Origin: Candidimonas humi
GTDB lineage: Bacteria > Pseudomonadota > Gammaproteobacteria > Burkholderiales > Burkholderiaceae_B
NCBI RefSeq assembly: GCF_019166065.1
Contig: NZ_JAHTBN010000003.1
Coordinates: 372,001-436,000 of the forward strand
Direction of reading: 5' to 3'
DNA: 64,000 nucleotides
Below, in pieces: positions 8,717-15,933 of this stretch (position 1 is its first letter; every line of letters starts with the position of its first letter). A program made the position numbers and the translations under genes. The notes beneath the pieces were generated by a model that was not told the DNA's origin, searched no databases, and worked only from the letters and a program-made list of their open reading frames with translations.

Positions 8717-8902
8717 GATGCACCCCGTACAATAAAAAAAAGTACCAATTTTTAACACGGGCGGCCCCCTTATGGCGTTCATGGGCCCCAGGGCTGCAGG
8801 GCTTTTTGCGATGGAAGGCTCCGGCAGGAATTGTTAGACTGGCCGCAGGCCGTCGGGCCCAGGCAGCAAGTCCGAATTTGTTCTATAGAAGAGGGGGCCG
8901 CC

Positions 8903-9349
8903 ATGGCTACCGGTACCGTCAAGCTCCATCGTGTCCTGCGCGCCGTGCCCGAACGCGTATATCGGGCGTTCCTCGAGCCCGATGCGATGGCAAAGTGGCT
9001 GCCGCCCTATGGGTTCACATGCCAGGTTCACCACATGGATGCGCGGGTCGGTGGCGGCTACAAGATGTCCTTCCGCAACTTCGGCAACGGCAGCAGCCAT
9101 TCCTTCAGCGGCGAATATCTCGAGCTGGTGCCGTTCGAGACCATCCGCTACACGGACCAGTTCGATGCCCCAGGCTTGCCGGGCAGCATGCACACCCGGA
9201 TTTCGCTGCGGCCGGTGGCTTGCGGCACCGAACTTTCTATTGTGCAAGAGGGCGTGCCCGAGGCTATTCCCGTGGAAATGTGCTATCTCGGCTGGCAGGA
9301 ATCCCTGGCGCAACTGGCGAAACTGGTGGAGCCCGAGATTCCCGGCTGA
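8903..9349 (+). CDS. SRPBCC/AHSA1 family protein
   Basis: A 148-residue START-like protein. I chose the ATG at 8903 (GAGGGGG just upstream). LHRVLRAVPERVYRAFLEPDAMAKWLPP is the AHSA1 (Aha1 C-terminal-like) start, with GGGYKMSF, PFETIRYTDQF and GWQESLAQLAKLVE following in the usual order. These proteins form a hydrophobic ligand-binding cavity; the function here is unknown. Confidence 0.88.
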   Translation: MATGTVKLHRVLRAVPERVYRAFLEPDAMAKWLPPYGFTCQVHHMDARVGGGYKMSFRNFGNGSSHSFSGEYLELVPFETIRYTDQFDAPGLPGSMHTRISLRPVACGTELSIVQEGVPEAIPVEMCYLGWQESLAQLAKLVEPEIPG

Positions 9350-9368
9350 TTCCCCAAGGGTGCCTGGT

Positions 9369-10415
9369 TCAAGCGGGCGATGAGCCCGCGATACGCCAGT
9401 CCCGATGGCAGGGCAGCCCGGGCAGGCTGTCGGCCTGCAGGGCGGCGCGCACGGTGGCGGCGGCCACTACTTCCGCGGCGACTGTGCCCAGCAGGCCCAC
9501 GGACAGGGACGTCCGGCTGCGCGCGGTGCTGACGGCGAACAAGGTGTCGCCGTCCAGCGGCGTGTGGATGGGGTTGATCGTGCGGGCCAATCCGTCATGC
9601 CCCATCTGCGCCACCTTCTGCAACTGCGCCTTGTCCAGCGGCGCGTTGGTGAGTATGGCGCCTATCGTGGTGTTGCTTGCGAACAGGTGCGGCATGCCCG
9701 ATTCCGCGGCTTCTATCATGCTGTGAGCGGTATGCAGGTAGCGGCCGCGCTCGTCCGCGCGGGCGCCGGCCAGCACTTCAGGACTTTGCTCCGCATAGAT
9801 GTCGCCCACCGGATTGGCCGCCACCACGGCGATGACGACCACGTCCGTGCCAGGGATGTGGCAGGCCATCATGCCTATGCCCGAACGCATGGCGCGGTCC
9901 ATGCCGAACAGCTTGCCCGCTGTTGCGCCGGCGCCCGCGCCTACCGAGCCGTCTTGTGCGTTAGCGAGCCGCAAGGCGTTCCGGCAGGCGCGATACCCGG
10001 ACTGCGCGTCCGGGTAGGCATCGGCGTCGCCTACTTCCAGGTCGTACAGCACCGCGGCCGGGACGATGGGTATGACACGCTGGCCGAGCTGGAAGCCGAT
10101 GCGTTGTTCGGCCAGCCAGCGCATCACGCCGCTGGCCGCATCCAGCCCATAGGCGCTGCCGCCGGACAGCACCAGGCCGTGGATGCTCGATACCGTGTTG
10201 ACCGGCTCCAGCAGCGCGGTTTCGCGCGTGCCGGGCGCACCGCCGCGCACATCGGCCGAGGCGCACACCCCCTGCCTGAACAGGAATACGGTGCAGCCCG
10301 TGGGGCGGCGCGTATCGGTGTCATGGCCGATGGCTACGTCGTCGAAGCCCGCAAGCAAGGCTGGCTGTCTGGCCGCGAGGTCGGCCAGCGGCATGATGTA
10401 GTCGCGAGTCTTCAT
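9369..10415 (-). CDS. P1 family (DmpA-like) peptidase/aminopeptidase
   Basis: A 348-residue self-processing Ntn-type peptidase. Family blocks: RRPTGCTVFLF, GLVLSGGSAYGLDAASG, VGAGAGATAGKLFG, AVVAANPVGDIY, then SNTTIGAILTNAPLDKAQ, where the chain normally breaks before the Thr of NTTIG to give alpha and beta subunits. The start at 10415 is preferred over one 21 codons upstream. It lies 50 bp downstream of the SagB-type gene on the same strand, so it could be co-transcribed with the RiPP cluster and trim peptides. DmpA-type enzymes release N-terminal residues from peptides and amides, so an unrelated catabolic role is equally possible. Confidence 0.88.
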   Translation of the reverse strand: MKTRDYIMPLADLAARQPALLAGFDDVAIGHDTDTRRPTGCTVFLFRQGVCASADVRGGAPGTRETALLEPVNTVSSIHGLVLSGGSAYGLDAASGVMRWLAEQRIGFQLGQRVIPIVPAAVLYDLEVGDADAYPDAQSGYRACRNALRLANAQDGSVGAGAGATAGKLFGMDRAMRSGIGMMACHIPGTDVVVIAVVAANPVGDIYAEQSPEVLAGARADERGRYLHTAHSMIEAAESGMPHLFASNTTIGAILTNAPLDKAQLQKVAQMGHDGLARTINPIHTPLDGDTLFAVSTARSRTSLSVGLLGTVAAEVVAAATVRAALQADSLPGLPCHRDWRIAGSSPA

Positions 10416-10465
10416 GTGTGTTCCTGTTTCGTGTTTTAGTTCTAGCTTGCGTCGGCATGTTCCCG

Positions 10466-11227
10466 TTACGGGCCGCAAGCATAGGCCAGTACCGCAAGAT
10501 GGCGCTCCGCGTCGAGACCCAGCAGCGACAACAGGGCTGCGTCATGAAACGAGCCGATGGCGCAGCCGCCCCAGCCGGCCTGCGCCGCCTGGTAGCTGAG
10601 CGCGCCGAGATAAGCGCCCGCCTCGAGCAGCATGAAACGCCCGCCGCGCTCGCCGTATTTTGCCAGCATGTTTTCGGGGCGGGCTATCAGGAAAATCACC
10701 GCGGCGGGCCCGTCGGGCCAGTCCACGCCCAGCACGCGCGCCAGGGTTTCCCACGCGGGGCAGTCGCGCACCGGCGCCAGCCCATGGGCCTCGCTGTCGT
10801 ACCAGGCAATATGGCCCGCCAGTTCGCGCGGGCCATCGAGGCGGCACAGCGCGACATAGGTCTGGATCGGATATTTGGCGCCTCCCGATGGCAGCAGCCG
10901 GTATGGTTCGTGCCGTCGCGCGCGCAGCGGGTGCAGTAGCGCACCCAAGTCCTGCACACTGGCGGCTTGCGGGCCGAATGCGCGTGTGCTGTGGCGGCGC
11001 TGCCAGGCCGCGGCTGCGTCGCCGGCAAGGTCGGGCAGCGGCACCGCAGCCCGGCTATGCACAGGGCCGGGGGTGCCGCCAGGCCTTGCTGCGTCGAGCG
11101 CGATGCGCTGGCCCATCGAAACCGCGCGGCTGGCATTGAGTTCGCCATTTTTCCAGAACAGGCGGAACAGCGGCGCATCGGCCCAAGGGGCGTCATCGGA
11201 AGAATCGAAACCGGGGTCGAGGCTCAT
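10466..11227 (-). CDS. SagB-type FMN-dependent dehydrogenase (nitroreductase family)
   Basis: A 253-residue flavoprotein. RRHSTRAF (78-85) is the FMN-phosphate-binding start of the nitroreductase domain, PSGGAKYPIQTYV (113-125) is the SagB-type glycine-rich strand, and KYGERGGRFMLLEAG (190-204) has the Lys190-Tyr191 pair that is catalytic in characterised azoline dehydrogenases. The usual His after LEAG is Ala here. The role is oxidation of thiazolines/oxazolines to thiazoles/oxazoles. It is the last gene of a minus-strand operon, 19 bp after the YcaO gene, so it is assigned to post-translational azole formation, not drug nitroreduction. Confidence 0.85.
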   Translation of the reverse strand: MSLDPGFDSSDDAPWADAPLFRLFWKNGELNASRAVSMGQRIALDAARPGGTPGPVHSRAAVPLPDLAGDAAAAWQRRHSTRAFGPQAASVQDLGALLHPLRARRHEPYRLLPSGGAKYPIQTYVALCRLDGPRELAGHIAWYDSEAHGLAPVRDCPAWETLARVLGVDWPDGPAAVIFLIARPENMLAKYGERGGRFMLLEAGAYLGALSYQAAQAGWGGCAIGSFHDAALLSLLGLDAERHLAVLAYACGP

Positions 11228-11246
11228 GGCGGCATGAAGTAGCGGT

Positions 11247-12575
11247 TCATCCCAAGGGATGCGGCAAAGGATTGGGGAAGGGCGTGTGCCTTGCGCTGCC
11301 GGGGTAGCGCCACTCGACGTCCGCGCAGCGCCCTCCGAGAAAGGGCGCGCGCTCGTCGGCGTGCAGGCCGCTCAATTGCGGCGAGAGCACGCGCATTACC
11401 CGCAGGCCGCAAGCCGCTACGTCGACGGTGGTGAGCTCGCGGTAATAGAGATCGATGCCGCTATGTTCCAGCGACAGCTGTAGATGCCGAAGTTGTTCGG
11501 CGGCTTGCCGGACGTCGGGCGCATCGGCCTGGATTTCGGCAGCGGCTACGGTTGCGGGGGCAGGCGCGGCATGCGCGAGCAGCGCGCTGCGGCGCCATAG
11601 GTCGGGGCGCAGCGTATAGAACACGGCGTGCTGGTCGAAGCGGCGCAAGGCGCCGGCTTCGCGGGGTAGTTCGTCGCTCGGTCCATTGGCCAGGTGGGCA
11701 GCGAAGGTCAGCGCCTGCGACCATTCCAGCAGCGCCTTGTGCAGGGCCGCGCCCAGGCTGGCGCGGCAGGCGATGCCCAGCACGAAGCGCGGGCGGCCAC
11801 GGTAGGGCATACCGCCCGCGACGGCAATCACCGGCTGTGGATTCCAGGCCTGTGTCAGGTCGAAGGCGGCAAGCTCGCCGCCATGGTCCGCGGCATAAGC
11901 TTGCCAGTCCGCCGGCAAGGTCAATTGGCGGCCGCCCAGTCCGTTGAGCCAGGTGGTGGCCAGCGCGTCGCGTTCCAGCAATTCCTGCGCCGCGCGCAGC
12001 GTCGCCAGCCAGGGGCCGCCGGCCTGGTCACGCCACGCCGCCAGCCCGCTGGACGTCGACGGCATGCGTGCCGCTCCGCTGCGTGGCCCCAGCCCCACCA
12101 GTTCCTGCGGCACCCAGAATTCGCGGTTGTTGCCGAGCCGGTACACGGCTGCGTAACAGTCGTGATCCGTCGCCTCCATGGGCCAGGGAAAGTCCGCCTG
12201 GCTGCGCTGCGCGCGGGAATAAAGCGCGAATGCGTCGTCGTCCAGACGCTCGTCGTCCGGGATGTCGGCACGCAGGCGCAGCGGCAGCGCGGTCTGCGCG
12301 GCCGCCAGGCGTTCCAGGGCCTCGGCCAGCGCGCCTGCGACGGCCTGGTCGCGTGCCAGCGCCACAGCCCCCGAAACTGTCTGCCAGGCATTGGCAGGGT
12401 CCTTGGGCGTGGCGGCATTGAACAGCGGTTTGCCGCCGAATAGCGGGCCCGGCGCATCGCAAGGCTGCGCATCCACGAGGTGGACGGGGGGCGCCAGCCC
12501 GCAGCGGGAACCGGCAGCCTGGGCCAGCAGATGCTGCGACAACAAAGGCGCCCGATGCGCGGCGGTTTGCGGCAT
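11247..12575 (-). CDS. YcaO-domain cyclodehydratase (thiazole/oxazole-forming maturase, SagD-like)
   Basis: A 442-residue YcaO protein. ALAEALERL (83-91), PSTSSGLAA (172-180) and ELLERDALATTWL (198-210) are the conserved ATP/Mg-binding blocks. The C-terminus ends in PFPNPLPHPLG (432-442), the Pro-rich PxPxP-type tail typical of azoline-forming YcaO enzymes. It would use ATP to cyclise Cys, Ser or Thr side chains onto the preceding amide of a substrate peptide. It lies between the membrane protein (15 bp gap) and the SagB-type dehydrogenase (19 bp gap). The E1-like partner is a separate gene upstream, as in streptolysin S clusters. Confidence 0.9.
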   Translation of the reverse strand: MPQTAAHRAPLLSQHLLAQAAGSRCGLAPPVHLVDAQPCDAPGPLFGGKPLFNAATPKDPANAWQTVSGAVALARDQAVAGALAEALERLAAAQTALPLRLRADIPDDERLDDDAFALYSRAQRSQADFPWPMEATDHDCYAAVYRLGNNREFWVPQELVGLGPRSGAARMPSTSSGLAAWRDQAGGPWLATLRAAQELLERDALATTWLNGLGGRQLTLPADWQAYAADHGGELAAFDLTQAWNPQPVIAVAGGMPYRGRPRFVLGIACRASLGAALHKALLEWSQALTFAAHLANGPSDELPREAGALRRFDQHAVFYTLRPDLWRRSALLAHAAPAPATVAAAEIQADAPDVRQAAEQLRHLQLSLEHSGIDLYYRELTTVDVAACGLRVMRVLSPQLSGLHADERAPFLGGRCADVEWRYPGSARHTPFPNPLPHPLG

Positions 12576-12590
12576 TCCTCAGGCTTCCCG

Positions 12591-13241
12591 CTACATGAAC
12601 TGCAGCCACACATACATTTCGACGGCGCTCACCGCCAGGCTGGCGGCCAGTACCAGGATGGCGATCAGGGCGCCGCGCCCCGCCGAGCGGCGGGAGCGTT
12701 CGTAGACCCAGCAGAACAGGCCGATGTAGGTGCCGCAGAAGAGAATGAAGCCGAACACCGGCTGCACGAATTGCGCTCCGAGCAGGCCGACCCCGATCGA
12801 GAGGATGAACGATCCCAGCCCCAGTATGGTGCGAGCCGCGAACGACAGCGGCGCGGCCTCGTCGACGGGTTCGGCAATGTGTGCGGGCGATTCGGGATCC
12901 GCCCGCAGCGCTTGCGGATCGTTCGATTCCGCGGCGCCGGCGGTGTCTACGGTGTAGACAGGCTCATTGGAGCCGGGATTGGCGGCCGCGCCGGCATTGT
13001 CGACATAGGCGACGGGCGCAGCGTCTTCGGCAGTGCTTGCGGCGTCGGCGGCATGCGGGGCGCCGGCCGTTTCCGCATCGTTGCCCGGCGCGATGCGGGA
13101 GAAAATGACCGCGGTCACTATGCTGGCGCCCGCCAGCGTGGCTACGCAGGAGCTGCATGTCGTCGAGGTCGAGCCGCCGCCGGCCGCGGACAGGTCGTCC
13201 TGGCGGTTGGACGGGTCGAACTGGTTGGCAACTCGGTACAT
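12591..13241 (-). CDS. Membrane protein with an N-terminal STSTTCSSC block: candidate membrane-anchored RiPP precursor
   Basis: A 216-residue protein of no family I recognise. The ATG at 13241 has GAGGAG just upstream. Residues 1-23 form a polar leader-like segment ending in GGG; residues 24-32 are nine consecutive Ser/Thr/Cys (STSTTCSSC); 33-48 is hydrophobic. A Pro/Ala/Asp/Glu-rich linker (about 52-125) follows with two imperfect repeats (PVAYVDNAGAA and PVYTVDTAGAA). Three helices then follow (about 130-152, 158-178, 190-214). The gene sits between the E1-like and YcaO genes, and no short precursor gene is visible in the cluster. I infer that the nine-residue block is the substrate for heterocyclisation. 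It could instead be a transport or immunity protein. Confidence 0.6.
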   Translation of the reverse strand: MYRVANQFDPSNRQDDLSAAGGGSTSTTCSSCVATLAGASIVTAVIFSRIAPGNDAETAGAPHAADAASTAEDAAPVAYVDNAGAAANPGSNEPVYTVDTAGAAESNDPQALRADPESPAHIAEPVDEAAPLSFAARTILGLGSFILSIGVGLLGAQFVQPVFGFILFCGTYIGLFCWVYERSRRSAGRGALIAILVLAASLAVSAVEMYVWLQFM

Positions 13242-13284
13242 TGGGCTCTCCTCGTCATGGCCTCCCCTCGAGGCCGGTGGAATT

Positions 13285-14163
13285 CTACGACGGCGCTGCC
13301 GTGGACCAGGGCAGCGGCAGCGCTCCCGATACAGGCTGTTGCGCATGGCCGCAAGCCGGGCACCGTGGCAATTGGAATACTTTGTCGCGCGTACCGGCCA
13401 AGGTCTGCAGGTTCAGGCTGGCGCTGTGCTCGATGAAGGGCAGCAGGCCTGCCGGCGCGGCCAGCATCGGCGCAAGCAGCGCCGCCAGCGGCTGCGGATG
13501 CCTGGCCGCCTCGGGCCTCTCTGGCCCCGGCATATCGCCCCAGCGGCGTGCCACGCGATTGCCCAGGCATGCAATGCAGGCCGTTTGTCCCGGAACCACG
13601 TACGGGCCTATGCACAGGGTATGGTGGTAAGCCGCATCGATGAACAAGTGCGGCACTTGAAGTTGTAATGAAAGATAACGGTCCAGTGTGTGCCGCCATT
13701 CGCCGTTGCGGCGCACCGCCACCACCAGCTCGGCGTCGCCGAGAGCCTCGCAGCGTTGCGGCAGGCCATGGCCGGCGGCGGCCGCGTCGAGCGCCTGGGC
13801 CAGCTCGGGCCAGGGCTCGTCCAGCCACGCCAGCGCATATCGGCCTGCAGCCGGCCGCGCCCGCGCGGGAATCAAGGCGCCTACGCGGCATATCTGGCGC
13901 GCCGCCGCGCCGCAATCGGCGTCGTCCAGCAAGTTGCCCAGGCGATCTTCGCGCCACGCTTCGAGCACGCGCCCGGCCACGGCATCCGGCGTGGCTTCGT
14001 CTACGATATAGGTTTCGTCGGCGCCGCCGGACAACACCAGCAGCTTGCGGCCGGCATGCTCCTGTTGCAGGAGCACCCAGGCCGGGCTGTTGACCCAGTG
14101 GCTTGCAGGGCTGTGCGAGCGGGCTGTCGTTGCCGTGGATTCTGGCGTGGCCGAACGGGACAT
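13285..14163 (-). CDS. E1-like cyclodehydratase partner / TOMM leader-peptide-binding protein (SagC-like)
   Basis: A 292-residue protein with two CxxC pairs, CIAC (196-199) and CPAC (268-271), the zinc tetrad of E1-superfamily bacteriocin cyclodehydratase C proteins. The segment GPYVVPGQTACIACLGNRVARRW is characteristic of that family. It lacks an obvious nucleotide-binding glycine loop, consistent with a partner that binds the leader peptide and activates the YcaO enzyme. It is the first gene of the minus-strand operon; the membrane protein follows after 43 bp. Only 16 bp separates its start from the divergent PAP2 gene, so promoters must overlap coding sequence, or one start is misplaced. 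The first 25 residues are low-complexity. Confidence 0.8.
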   Translation of the reverse strand: MSRSATPESTATTARSHSPASHWVNSPAWVLLQQEHAGRKLLVLSGGADETYIVDEATPDAVAGRVLEAWREDRLGNLLDDADCGAAARQICRVGALIPARARPAAGRYALAWLDEPWPELAQALDAAAAGHGLPQRCEALGDAELVVAVRRNGEWRHTLDRYLSLQLQVPHLFIDAAYHHTLCIGPYVVPGQTACIACLGNRVARRWGDMPGPERPEAARHPQPLAALLAPMLAAPAGLLPFIEHSASLNLQTLAGTRDKVFQLPRCPACGHAQQPVSGALPLPWSTAAPS

Positions 14164-14179
14164 CAGGACGTCGTTATCG

Positions 14180-14899
14180 ATGCAGCAGGAACCCAATTCT
14201 AGCGTAGCCGCGCATGGCGCCTCGTCCGAGGTCCGTGCCGCGGAGTCGCGCGGGGCATATCCCTGGCGTGAGGCGCTGGCGTGGATGCTGTTGCTGGGCC
14301 TGCTGTTCATCGTCGGCTACAGCGTGACCAACCGCTGGGCCGCGACGCGGCCGCACGCGTTCTCGCTGCACGGCGCCTGGGACGACTGGATTCCGTTCCT
14401 GCCCTGGACCATCTGGCCCTATCTCAGCCTGAACGCGATCTTCCCCGTCACCTTCTTCGCGTTCGACGATGTCCGCTCGCTGCGCCGCCACGCCATGCGC
14501 ATTGCCGCCGTGCAGCTTGCCTGCTTCGCCCTGTTCAGCATGTTCCCGTCGGTCAATGTGCGGCCTTTGCAGCATCCAGGCGGTGTTTCGGGCATGTTGT
14601 TCGCACAACTGCACGCGTTCGAGCGGCCTTTCAATATGTTCCCGTCGCTGCACGCAGCCGTGCTCTTGCTCGTCTGGCGCGCGTGGCTGCCGCGGATGCA
14701 TGACCGGTCTGGCCGCGCTCGGCCCGGCGTGCGCATGCTGTGGGACGGCTGGTGCCTGCTGATCTTGCTGTCGACGCTGACTACCTGGCAGCACGACCTG
14801 ATCGATATCGCCGCCGGCCTGGGGCTCGGCCTGCTGGCGCTGGCCATCTGGCCGATGGGGCCCGGTGGCCAGCGTCCGGCAGGCGATATGCGCAGATAA
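14180..14899 (+). CDS. PAP2-superfamily membrane phosphatase
   Basis: A 239-residue membrane protein with about six helices. FPSLHAA (the SGH-type motif) and TTWQHDLIDIAAG (the final HxxxD motif) are the conserved catalytic blocks of the inositolphosphotransferase-like PAP2 branch; the first KxxxxxxRP motif is not obvious. The family dephosphorylates lipid or isoprenoid phosphates at the membrane surface. It is divergent from the RiPP operon with a 16-bp gap, so co-regulation is possible. A direct role in peptide maturation is not established. Confidence 0.8.
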   Translation: MQQEPNSSVAAHGASSEVRAAESRGAYPWREALAWMLLLGLLFIVGYSVTNRWAATRPHAFSLHGAWDDWIPFLPWTIWPYLSLNAIFPVTFFAFDDVRSLRRHAMRIAAVQLACFALFSMFPSVNVRPLQHPGGVSGMLFAQLHAFERPFNMFPSLHAAVLLLVWRAWLPRMHDRSGRARPGVRMLWDGWCLLILLSTLTTWQHDLIDIAAGLGLGLLALAIWPMGPGGQRPAGDMRR

Positions 14900-14925
14900 A
14901 AGACTGTATTCGAAAGGCTATCGCG

Positions 14926-15840
14926 TCATGCGCGGGTGATTCCCCATCTGCGCACCAGTTGCTCGAGGCGAGCCTGCTGTTCCTTGGTCAGGGGCCACGC
15001 GGCGGGCGGGCGCGTCGGGCCGCAGTCGTTGCCGATGATCTGCAAGGCGGCCTTCACGCCGGTGACATTGGTGCCATTGAGTTCTTGCGCGCGGATGTCC
15101 TCGAACGCTTCGATGCCGCGGATGAGCTGCATGGCTTGCGCATAATCCTGGGCGCGCAGCGCCTGCAGGATTTCCACCGAGCGCTCGGGCCAGATATTGA
15201 TCAGCCCCGAAGTAAAGCCCTGGGCGCCCACCGCGCACAGCGCCGGCGCCCAGGTCTCGGCCAGGCCTCCCACCCAGATGATTTCCGGAGCGGCGCGTTC
15301 GATGGCTTGCGCCAGCTTGATGGGGCTGGGGGCGGCCCACTTGACCCCCGCCACTCCGGGGATTTCGGTCAGCCGCACGATGGCGTCCGTGCCGATGGCG
15401 TCGTTGCGCAGGTACAGCATGACGGGCAGGCCGTCGGCCGCGTCGGCGACTCTTTGCACATAATCTACCAGGCCGCGCGGCGACACGAACGGATCCGGTG
15501 TCTGGTGCACCATGATGCCGTCGGCGCCTGCCTTGCGCGAGGCGCGCGCCAGCGCGCAGGCTTCGTGCACGCTGCGGCCCACGCCATTGATGACCGGCGC
15601 GCGGCCCGCGGCCATGTCGGTCACGGCCTCCATCATGGCTTGTGCCTCGTGCGCCTGCAGCGCGTAGAACTCGCTGGTATTGCCGTTGACCACCAATATG
15701 TCGACTCCGGCGCCGATGGCCCTGTCCATGACCGGGCGCAGCCGCTCGGGCGCGATCTGGTCGTTGCTGTCGAAGGGGGTTACCAGTATGCCGGAGATGC
15801 CTGTCAGGGCCTGGCGCAACTTATCCGAAATTCCGTTCAT
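14926..15840 (-). CDS. Dihydrodipicolinate synthase/N-acetylneuraminate lyase family aldolase
   Basis: A 304-residue Schiff-base aldolase. The start at 15840 has AAGGAA upstream. Leu-Val-Thr-Pro-Phe near residue 20, GNTSEF (53-58), Tyr143 in MLYLRN and Lys167 in GVKWAAP are the expected substrate-loop and Schiff-base residues. It is probably catabolic, not the lysine-pathway DapA: it lies 93 bp after a ThDP enzyme gene on the same strand, and divergent from a Bug binding protein. Substrates are likely 2-keto acids. Confidence 0.88.
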   Translation of the reverse strand: MNGISDKLRQALTGISGILVTPFDSNDQIAPERLRPVMDRAIGAGVDILVVNGNTSEFYALQAHEAQAMMEAVTDMAAGRAPVINGVGRSVHEACALARASRKAGADGIMVHQTPDPFVSPRGLVDYVQRVADAADGLPVMLYLRNDAIGTDAIVRLTEIPGVAGVKWAAPSPIKLAQAIERAAPEIIWVGGLAETWAPALCAVGAQGFTSGLINIWPERSVEILQALRAQDYAQAMQLIRGIEAFEDIRAQELNGTNVTGVKAALQIIGNDCGPTRPPAAWPLTKEQQARLEQLVRRWGITRA

Positions 15841-15933
15841 GATGTGTTCCTTGTTCCTGGTCGTTCCTGCTGCTGTTTGTGCTGCCATATGTGTGGCGGC
15901 GGGCCGCGCCGCCGCGTCCTGTGCGGCGCGGCG

